In this document: in pieces, positions 1-4,524 of the stretch
Numbering within the stretch: the first letter of the stretch is position 1
Layout: every line of letters begins with the position of its first letter
Assembly: GCA_903919215.1 (NCBI GenBank)
Contig: CAIXHI010000223.1
Location: 1-5,670 of the forward strand
DNA: 5,670 bases
Reading direction: 5' to 3'
Source: an uncultured Acidimicrobiaceae bacterium
Lineage (GTDB): Bacteria > Actinomycetota > Acidimicrobiia > Acidimicrobiales > Ilumatobacteraceae
Program-made: the position numbers and the translations under genes
Notes under the pieces: model-generated
The model's database searches: none
The model's input: only the letters and a program-made list of their open reading frames with translations
What the model was told of the DNA's origin: nothing

Positions 1-117
1 CTCCTCAGCGGCAAGGGCGGCCTGCTGTACCGCCGCAACAGCCAGACCGGCGCCGTGGAGGCACTCCCCCGCAGCGCGAAGTGGGAAGGCCTCAACGCGG
101 CCCTCCACGCCAACTAG
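1..117 (+). CDS. C-terminal 38 residues of an unidentified protein (5' end outside window)
   Basis: Frame 1 is open from the window edge to a TAG stop at 115-117 and encodes 38 residues ending WEGLNAALHAN. Nearly every codon ends in G or C, matching the codon use of the clear genes here, so I take it as the true end of a gene that starts upstream. The tail contains a short basic/aromatic stretch (LLYRRN) and no recognisable motif, so I assign no function. It is followed by a strong hairpin and converges on the minus-strand DsbA-like gene. It could be a chance open frame because it is short, but the codon bias argues against that. Confidence 0.65.
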   Translation, partial: LLSGKGGLLYRRNSQTGAVEALPRSAKWEGLNAALHAN

Positions 118-172
118 GCCACGCCAACCAGGGCCCGATCGGTTTCTGGGCGGGATTCTTCCCAACGAGGTC

Positions 173-217
173 TCTGGGAAGGCTCAGTTCCGGAAACCGG
201 AACTGAACCTTTCCAGA
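173..217. terminator. Long hairpin between convergent genes, probable bidirectional terminator
   Basis: The arms at 173-193 and 197-217 are complementary at 19 of 21 positions around an AAA loop. The loop-proximal ten pairs (CAGTTCCGG and neighbours) are perfect. One of the two mismatches becomes a G-U wobble in RNA on either strand. It lies between the end of the plus-strand gene (117) and the end of the minus-strand gene (229), where a shared terminator is expected. There is no U tract on either side, so it may work as a U-less actinobacterial-type terminator or an mRNA 3'-end stabiliser. A short competing arm, TTCCCA (159-164), could pair with TGGGAA (175-180). Nothing else is evident in 118-228. 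Confidence 0.7.
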
Positions 218-228
218 ACTTCCACAAG

Positions 229-843
229 TCAGGCCGCGAAGCAGCGGTCGACGAACTCCGTGAGCCGTTGACGGTCGGCCACAATCACGAACGCATCCTG
301 CTCGTCACGCGAGATCTGCAGCGCCGGGCAGAAGACATCTCCGTCGGGGCCGAAGAAGTGCGGCGATCCCTTCACGCCGCGCCGCTGCCCTTCGGCATAG
401 TCGGCCAGCACTCGCGCGTGGTCGGCCTCGTCGGGGAGGCCGACCCCCAACTCGTCGGCCAGCAGCTGCAGCACCATCGGATCAGCGATGTCCTGACCGT
501 GCTCGAACAATGCGTCGCGCACCAGGAACGTCGCCCGTTCACCCAGTTGCGGGTCGGAGTCGTACGCACGTGACACCAGCGCCAGCGCTGGCAACGTGCT
601 GGGCGGGAAGTTCTCGGGATCGACCTCGGCGAACTGGTCGGGGGCCACTTGCTCGCGCAACGCTCTCCCCCGCTCCGCCGCGTGGTGTCCGTCCATCGGT
701 GCACCGTTCACCAGCTCCAGCGGCCAAGCACGCACCCACAACACCACATCGTCGCGTCCGCGACGATCGCGCTCATCAGCCACGGCCCGCAGGCCGACGT
801 GGGCGAATGGGCACCAGATGTCTGCGAACACTTCGATGTTCAT
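229..843 (-). CDS. DsbA/FrnE-like thioredoxin-fold oxidoreductase with CPFA active-site motif
   Basis: This 204-residue protein has the DsbA/FrnE layout: an opening beta strand leading straight into the active-site motif (NIEVFADIWCPFAHVG, Cys11 to Ala14), a helical insertion in the middle, and the cis-proline loop near the end (VKGSPHFF, Pro161). There is no signal peptide, so it should be cytosolic. FrnE and DsbA normally carry CxxC; here the second Cys is Ala, which leaves a single active-site thiol. Cys172 and Cys201 are the other cysteines. I recall actinobacterial relatives with CPFT or CPFA, so this is probably a subfamily trait and not decay. Such proteins may use mycothiol or another partner thiol, or act as isomerase/transferase-like enzymes; the substrate is unknown. 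I chose the ATG at 841-843 because it places the strand and motif at the normal N-terminus; further upstream the frame runs through the repeat block. A TANNNT box sits 7 nt before this ATG. Confidence 0.88.
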   Translation of the reverse strand: MNIEVFADIWCPFAHVGLRAVADERDRRGRDDVVLWVRAWPLELVNGAPMDGHHAAERGRALREQVAPDQFAEVDPENFPPSTLPALALVSRAYDSDPQLGERATFLVRDALFEHGQDIADPMVLQLLADELGVGLPDEADHARVLADYAEGQRRGVKGSPHFFGPDGDVFCPALQISRDEQDAFVIVADRQRLTEFVDRCFAA

Positions 844-850
844 ACCCGCC

Positions 851-856
851 AGGGTA
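851..856 (-). promoter_or_regulatory. Candidate -10 box (TACCCT) for leaderless transcription of the DsbA-like gene
   Basis: On the minus strand TACCCT, matching the TANNNT -10 consensus, ends 7 nt before the ATG at 843, the distance at which transcription would start on or next to the start codon. No Shine-Dalgarno sequence is well placed: GGAG (857-860) is about 14 nt from the ATG and overlaps the region just upstream of the -10 box. No TTGACA-like -35 is visible; the -35 position falls inside repeat R1 (864-880). Promoter assignment is inference from sequence. Confidence 0.45.
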
Positions 857-863
857 TCTCCAT

Positions 864-996
864 GTGCGAGTGCCACACGCCCGGTGCGAGTGCCACACGC
901 GCACCCGAGTGCCACGTGACACTCTGAGCGCGACGTGGCACTCGAAAGTCGCGGGCGGGCGGCAGGCACTCGGGCCGGGGCGCTGGCACTCGCACC
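864..996. repeat. Symmetric cluster of six GAGTGCC-core repeats (three forward, three inverted)
   Basis: The gap between the DsbA-like gene and tag contains six copies of a GAGTGCC core. Forward copies are at 868-874, 888-894 and 907-913; inverted copies (GGCACTC) are at 937-943, 965-971 and 985-991. The first two are part of an exact 17-bp direct repeat, GTGCGAGTGCCACACGC, at 864-880 and 884-900 (period 20). Perfect inverted pairs include 883-895 with 984-996 (13 bp), 906-917 with 933-944 (12 bp), and 904-913 with 965-974 (10 bp). Copy three is also half of an 18-bp near-palindrome, GAGTGCCACGTGACACTC (907-924). Centre-to-centre spacings are about 20, 19, 30, 28 and 20 bp, close to whole helical turns. 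I found no further copy elsewhere in the window. It could be a multi-operator array for the DsbA-like promoter, a REP-like dispersed repeat, or a structured tag 3' end. Confidence 0.85.
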
Positions 997-1010
997 CGGG
1001 GAGGCGAGCG

Positions 1011-1586
1011 TCAATTGGGTTGGCGTTCGCAGCCGTCGATGTGGTCGTTCACGAGACCCATCGCCTGCATGAATGCGTACATCGTGGTGGGACCGACGAA
1101 CGACCAGCCGCGCTTCTTGAGATCCTTCGACATCGCCGTCGACTCGGGTGTGAGCGCACGGAACTCGCTGGTCAGTGTGGGCTGCGGATGGTGCTCGGGG
1201 CGGAACTGCGACACGTAGGCGTGGATCGAGCCGAACTCGTCGAGCAGCGTCAATGCGCGGCCAGCGTTGTTGATCGTGCTCTGGATCTTGCCTCGGTGGC
1301 GCACGATGCCGGCATCACCCAGCAGACGCTGCACATCGGCCTCGTCGAAGCGAGCGACCGCAGCCATGTCGAACCCGGCGAACGCAGAGCGGAAGGCGGG
1401 GCGCTTGCGCAGGATGGTCAGCCACGACAAACCGGACTGGAACCCCTCCAGGCAGAACTTCTCGAACAGGTGCACGTCGTCGAGTACCTCATGGCCCCAC
1501 TCGTCGTCGTGGTACTGCACATACAAGGGATCGGCGCCGCACCACGCACAGCGAGTCACCCCATCGTCACCGGTCAACAAGCGCAT
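1011..1586 (-). CDS. tag: DNA-3-methyladenine glycosylase I
   Basis: This 191-residue protein matches Tag in length (about 187 residues in E. coli) and along its whole sequence. Tag excises 3-methyladenine from alkylated DNA to start base-excision repair in the cytoplasm. The zinc-snap ligands are present: Cys13 (RCAWCG), His26 (YHDDEWG), His182 and Cys186 (NDHIDGC), with the same 13- and 4-residue spacings as Cys4/His17 and His175/Cys179 of E. coli Tag. The base-pocket motif LEGFQSGLSW supplies Glu47 and Trp55, equivalent to E. coli Glu38 and Trp46. Start: the first ATG is at 1584-1586; the frame extends to a TTG at 1637, but that would add 17 residues without family support. There is no clear Shine-Dalgarno; a TANNNT box 6 nt upstream suggests a leaderless mRNA. 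It is divergent from the acyl-CoA synthetase, with 50 bp between them. The repeat cluster lies just downstream. Confidence 0.96.
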   Translation of the reverse strand: MRLLTGDDGVTRCAWCGADPLYVQYHDDEWGHEVLDDVHLFEKFCLEGFQSGLSWLTILRKRPAFRSAFAGFDMAAVARFDEADVQRLLGDAGIVRHRGKIQSTINNAGRALTLLDEFGSIHAYVSQFRPEHHPQPTLTSEFRALTPESTAMSKDLKKRGWSFVGPTTMYAFMQAMGLVNDHIDGCERQPN

Positions 1587-1592
1587 GCCGTG

Positions 1593-1598
1593 AAGGTA
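1593..1598 (-). promoter_or_regulatory. Candidate -10 box (TACCTT) for leaderless transcription of tag
   Basis: On the minus strand TACCTT (TANNNT) ends 6 nt before the tag ATG at 1586, so transcription would begin at the start codon. The surrounding AGATACC is identical to the sequence at the DsbA-like gene's box (AGATACCCT). No ribosome-binding sequence lies between box and ATG, and there is no convincing -35. It sits within the 50-bp divergent gap (1587-1636) that must also hold any promoter for the acyl-CoA synthetase. I see no good plus-strand -10 box in that gap. Confidence 0.45.
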
Positions 1599-1636
1599 TC
1601 TGCGCCCGACGTAGCGAGCACCACCCGCCGTCGGCA

Positions 1637-3364
1637 ATGATCACCGGCGTGATGCACCACTATGTCGCCGCCCGCGCCGAACTCGATGCCGCGGGAAGCC
1701 CGTTCCACACCACCACCGAAGTCGTACGCGGCATTCCGCTGAAGGTCTTCGCGGCCTCACCGCCCAACATGCGTGTCGTGTGGGAGGGCACCGCCCCGTT
1801 CGCCGACCTCGAGTACCTGGTGTACGAGGACGAGCACTACACGTACGCCGAGATCCAGTCTCAGGTGCGGGCACTAGCCCATCACCTGGTGGCCCAGGGC
1901 GTGCGGCCCGGCGACCGGGTGGCGCTGGCGATGCGCAACTACCCCGAGTGGGTGACGGCGTACTGGGCTGGCGTCAGCATCGGCGCTGCCGTCGTGGGGA
2001 TGAACGCGTGGTGGACAGCTCCGGAGATGGAATACGCGCTGAACGACAGCGAGCCCAAGGTACTGATCGCCGATGACGAGCGCCTGGAACGCCTCCGCCA
2101 CATGCCGGCACAGCGGCCGATGCACGTGATCGCCGTGCGCAGCGACAAGGCCCCGTTGCAGTGGGCCGACGTTGTCGCCAACGACCCGGGCACGCTGCCC
2201 GATGCTGTCATCGACCCGGATGATGACGCCTGCATTTTCTACACGTCGGGCACCACAGGGTTCCCGAAGGGTGCGCAGCTCACCCACCGCGGGTCGGTGC
2301 ACAACATCTTGAACGTCTTCGCGATGACGGTCGCGGCACAGATGGCCGAGGCCAAGGCGATCGCCGCTGGCGACCTGCCCACACCCGCCACGCCGCCGCC
2401 CGCGGCACCCGCACAGAGTGTGTTCATGGCCTCCACTCCGCTGTTCCATGTGACAGCCAACAACTGCGTCATGCAGCCCGCCACAGTGAGCGGCGGCAAG
2501 GTCGTCCTGATGTACAAGTGGGATCCAGGTCGAGCGCTGGCGCTGATCGAGCGCGAGGGAGTCACCAACTTCTCCGGTGTCCCGACGATGAGCCGCGAGC
2601 TGCTGCTGCACCCCGACTGGGCCACGCGCAACACGTCCAGCATCATCGGCATGGGCGGCGGCGGCGCCGCACTGCAGCCCGACCTGGTCGGCAAGATCGC
2701 CGGGGCCCTACAGAAGGGCGAACAGCGCGGTCAGCCAAACACTGGATACGGCATGACCGAGACGTGCGGCATCATCACCGCTACCGCAGCGAAGATCTTC
2801 ATTGAGAAGCCTGCCTCGTGCGGCCCGGTGGTGCCGACGCTGGACTGGAAACTGGTCGACGAGGACGGCAACGACCTGCCCAACGGCCCGGACACCGTCG
2901 GCGTGCTGTGTGTGCGCGGTGCAGTCGTGATCAAGGGCTACCTGAACCGCCCCGAGTCCACCCACGATGCGATCCGTGATGGCTGGTTGAACACCGGCGA
3001 TATCGCCCGCGTCGACACGGACGGGTTCGTCTTCATCGTCGACCGCGCCAAGGACATGGTGAACCGCGGCGGTGAGAATGTGTTCTGCAGCGAGGTCGAG
3101 ACCGCGATCTATCACCACGACGCGGTTGCGGAAGCCGCAGTGTTCGGCATCCCCGACGAGCGTCTCGGCGAGGATGTCGCCGCGGTCATCGTGCTGCGCC
3201 CCGGCGCCACGCTCACGCAGGACGAACTGGCACATTTCCTCGCCGCCAACATCGCCAAACACAAGATTCCGGGAACCGTGTGGTTCCGCACCGAGCCGAT
3301 CCCGCGCAACGCCAGCGGAAAGTTCCTCAAGCGCGAGCTGCGCAAGGAACTGACCGGCAGCTGA
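1637..3364 (+). CDS. AMP-forming acyl-CoA synthetase (fatty-acid--CoA ligase, FadD-like)
   Basis: This 575-residue member of the ANL adenylate-forming family should activate a carboxylic acid to acyl-AMP with ATP, then to acyl-CoA. Motifs run in the expected order: P-loop TSGTTGFPK (203-211), PLFH (268-271), a glycine-rich acyl-pocket segment GMGGGGAA (338-345), GYGMTE (370-375), TGD with Asp455, hinge DRAKDMVNRGGEN (469-481), and the C-terminal NASGK with catalytic Lys562. It is full length with no missing key residue. An Ala/Pro-rich insertion at about 236-260 separates the P-loop from PLFH; it looks like a flexible surface loop. There is no signal peptide, so it is cytosolic or membrane-peripheral. 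The chain length or nature of the acid cannot be read from sequence. Start: ATG at 1637 is the first in frame, but ATG at 1652 (Met6) is a credible alternative; neither has a good Shine-Dalgarno. The stop is one base before the nitroreductase start, so the two are surely co-transcribed. Confidence 0.93.
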   Translation: MITGVMHHYVAARAELDAAGSPFHTTTEVVRGIPLKVFAASPPNMRVVWEGTAPFADLEYLVYEDEHYTYAEIQSQVRALAHHLVAQGVRPGDRVALAMRNYPEWVTAYWAGVSIGAAVVGMNAWWTAPEMEYALNDSEPKVLIADDERLERLRHMPAQRPMHVIAVRSDKAPLQWADVVANDPGTLPDAVIDPDDDACIFYTSGTTGFPKGAQLTHRGSVHNILNVFAMTVAAQMAEAKAIAAGDLPTPATPPPAAPAQSVFMASTPLFHVTANNCVMQPATVSGGKVVLMYKWDPGRALALIEREGVTNFSGVPTMSRELLLHPDWATRNTSSIIGMGGGGAALQPDLVGKIAGALQKGEQRGQPNTGYGMTETCGIITATAAKIFIEKPASCGPVVPTLDWKLVDEDGNDLPNGPDTVGVLCVRGAVVIKGYLNRPESTHDAIRDGWLNTGDIARVDTDGFVFIVDRAKDMVNRGGENVFCSEVETAIYHHDAVAEAAVFGIPDERLGEDVAAVIVLRPGATLTQDELAHFLAANIAKHKIPGTVWFRTEPIPRNASGKFLKRELRKELTGS

Positions 3365-3365
3365 G

Positions 3366-3920
3366 ATGCCGCTCGACCCCAACGCCCTCGCCGCGCTGAT
3401 CCGGGCGCGGCGCACCAACATGCAAGTCGATCGCGAGCGCGAGGTGCCGCACGAGCTGGTGCAGCAGCTCTGCGAGCTGGCGCAGTGGGCACCGAACCAC
3501 AAGCGCACCTGGCCGTGGAGGTTCTGTCTGGTGACCACCGGTCGCGACCAGTTGGGCGAGGTGATCGCTCGGGCGATGGAGGCTCACGGCGACGACCCGG
3601 GCAAGATCGCCAAAGCGAGAACAAAGTACCTGCGCACGCCCGCCACGCTCATCGTCGGATCGGCAGCGGGAGACAGCCCGCTGCGCACTGCGGAGAATCG
3701 CGACGCGACTGCAGCCGGTATTCAGAACCTGCTGTTGGGCGCCACCGCCCACGGGTTGGCCACCTACTGGGGTTCGTGCCCGAAGGGCGCGAACGATGTG
3801 GTGGCAGAACTGGCCGGGTTCGAGCCGGACACCACGGTCGTGGCGCTCATCTACCTCGGCTGGCCGATCGACGAGATGGCAGTTCCAGAGCGACCGCCGG
3901 TCGGGCTGTACCGGCTCTGA
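3366..3920 (+). CDS. Nitroreductase family protein, YdjA-like FMN oxidoreductase
   Basis: This 184-residue protein is the size of the compact nitroreductases such as E. coli YdjA (183 residues) and aligns with its landmarks: an N-terminal RARRTN (13-18) that in the family contacts the FMN phosphate, WAPNHKRTWPWRF (41-53, compare APDHKSMQPWHF in YdjA), the helix GIQNLLLGATAHGLATYWGS (118-137), and YLGWP (163-167). These enzymes are homodimers that bind FMN at the interface and use NAD(P)H; the natural substrate of YdjA-type members is not established. The ATG lies one base after the TGA of the acyl-CoA synthetase, so translation is probably coupled; the nearest purine-rich sequence, AAGGA at 3344-3348, is rather far. 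It ends 3 bp before the convergent lipoprotein gene, with no obvious terminator hairpin between them. Confidence 0.92.
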   Translation: MPLDPNALAALIRARRTNMQVDREREVPHELVQQLCELAQWAPNHKRTWPWRFCLVTTGRDQLGEVIARAMEAHGDDPGKIAKARTKYLRTPATLIVGSAAGDSPLRTAENRDATAAGIQNLLLGATAHGLATYWGSCPKGANDVVAELAGFEPDTTVVALIYLGWPIDEMAVPERPPVGLYRL

Positions 3921-3923
3921 CGC

Positions 3924-4475
3924 TCAGCCGCCCGAGCGACCGGCAGCGATCGTCGCCAGCTTCACGGCGCTCGCCGGGTCCGGTGTGGTGACCGAGAAGT
4001 AGCCGTTGGCCACCTTCACCAGCACCAGGTAGGTGCCGTCGGCCTTCTCGAAGCCGATCGCCCCGAGACCCAACCCGGTGATCACATCAGGTGTTGCGGC
4101 CGGCTGAGTGAACTCCTGCGCGGTTCGCGCTTCCACTAGCACCTCGAGATCGGTGCGCCCCGAGTGCACCGTGTACCCGCACGAATCTGGCGACAATGCA
4201 CCGGAGTTGATCAACGCGCCCGGCGCCAGCCCGGCCATTCGTACGTTGAGGAAGTCCTTCGCCACCAGCGCGGTGCACAGTTCGCCACCGAACAGCGCAT
4301 ACGGCGGAACTGTCACTGTGAGGTCGCTCTCGGTGTTGAACACCTCTGGCAACAACGTGGTAGCCGTCGGCTCAGGGGCGTTCCCCACAGTGCCCAACGT
4401 CGGCGAGATGTCCTTGTTCTCGGAATAGCAGCCCGCAAGCGCGCAGAGGGCGAGCAGTGACAGCACTCGTTTCAT
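3924..4475 (-). CDS. Predicted lipoprotein of unknown function
   Basis: This 183-residue protein starts with a clean lipoprotein signal: basic MKR, a hydrophobic run, and the lipobox LAGC with lipid-accepting Cys16. A polar Thr/Pro-rich linker follows (about 17-55), then a globular part to the end. It is therefore predicted to be secreted and anchored on the outer face of the membrane. The globular part has two cysteines, Cys67 (GELCTAL) and Cys99 (PDSCGYTVH), that could form a disulfide. The Cys-to-Cys spacing followed by a beta-rich stretch loosely recalls actinobacterial DUF3558 lipoproteins, but I cannot confirm membership and assign no function. The start ATG at 4473-4475 is fixed by the signal peptide; upstream in-frame starts would bury it. 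A TANNNT box lies 8 nt upstream. It follows the mutase gene by 49 bp on the same strand and converges on the nitroreductase. Confidence 0.85.
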   Translation of the reverse strand: MKRVLSLLALCALAGCYSENKDISPTLGTVGNAPEPTATTLLPEVFNTESDLTVTVPPYALFGGELCTALVAKDFLNVRMAGLAPGALINSGALSPDSCGYTVHSGRTDLEVLVEARTAQEFTQPAATPDVITGLGLGAIGFEKADGTYLVLVKVANGYFSVTTPDPASAVKLATIAAGRSGG

Positions 4476-4483
4476 CGGGCGCG

Positions 4484-4489
4484 AACCTA
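4484..4489 (-). promoter_or_regulatory. Candidate -10 box (TAGGTT) for the lipoprotein gene
   Basis: On the minus strand TAGGTT (TANNNT) ends 8 nt before the lipoprotein ATG at 4475, inside the 49-bp gap (4476-4524) after the mutase stop. The 8 nt between box and start (CGCGCCCG) hold no ribosome-binding site, as expected for a leaderless mRNA. It suggests that the lipoprotein gene can be transcribed independently of the mutase. No -35 element is recognisable. Confidence 0.4.
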
Positions 4490-4524
4490 GCGCCGTGGAG
4501 GTCACAGGTGTCGGCGGGCGAACG

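Noticed and set aside
840..863. A 7-residue leader peptide (MEIPWRV) on the minus strand overlapping the DsbA-like start as ATGA
   Set aside because: It would lie over the likely -10 box, so it would be upstream of transcription; no ribosome-binding site and no regulatory residue pattern. Probably chance.
864..996. CRISPR array
   Set aside because: The repeats are short (7-17 bp), change orientation half-way, and are separated by only a few to about 20 bp of non-uniform sequence; there is no cas gene nearby.
844..1014. N-terminal extension of the DsbA-like protein through the repeat region (frame open to 1014)
   Set aside because: It would add 57 residues encoded by inverted repeats ahead of a motif that belongs near the N-terminus in this family.
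510..1640. A 376-codon plus-strand open frame across the DsbA-like gene, the repeats and tag
   Set aside because: It is antisense to two well-supported genes and runs through the repeat block. Its Arg/Pro/His-rich translation has no motif; long antisense frames are common in GC-rich DNA.
1874..2611. A 245-codon minus-strand open frame inside the acyl-CoA synthetase
   Set aside because: It is a shadow of a gene with all catalytic motifs in place; the His/Arg/Gly-rich composition is typical of an antisense frame.
2708..3538. A 276-codon minus-strand open frame spanning the synthetase-nitroreductase junction
   Set aside because: It is antisense to two conserved enzymes and has no recognisable domain or start signals.
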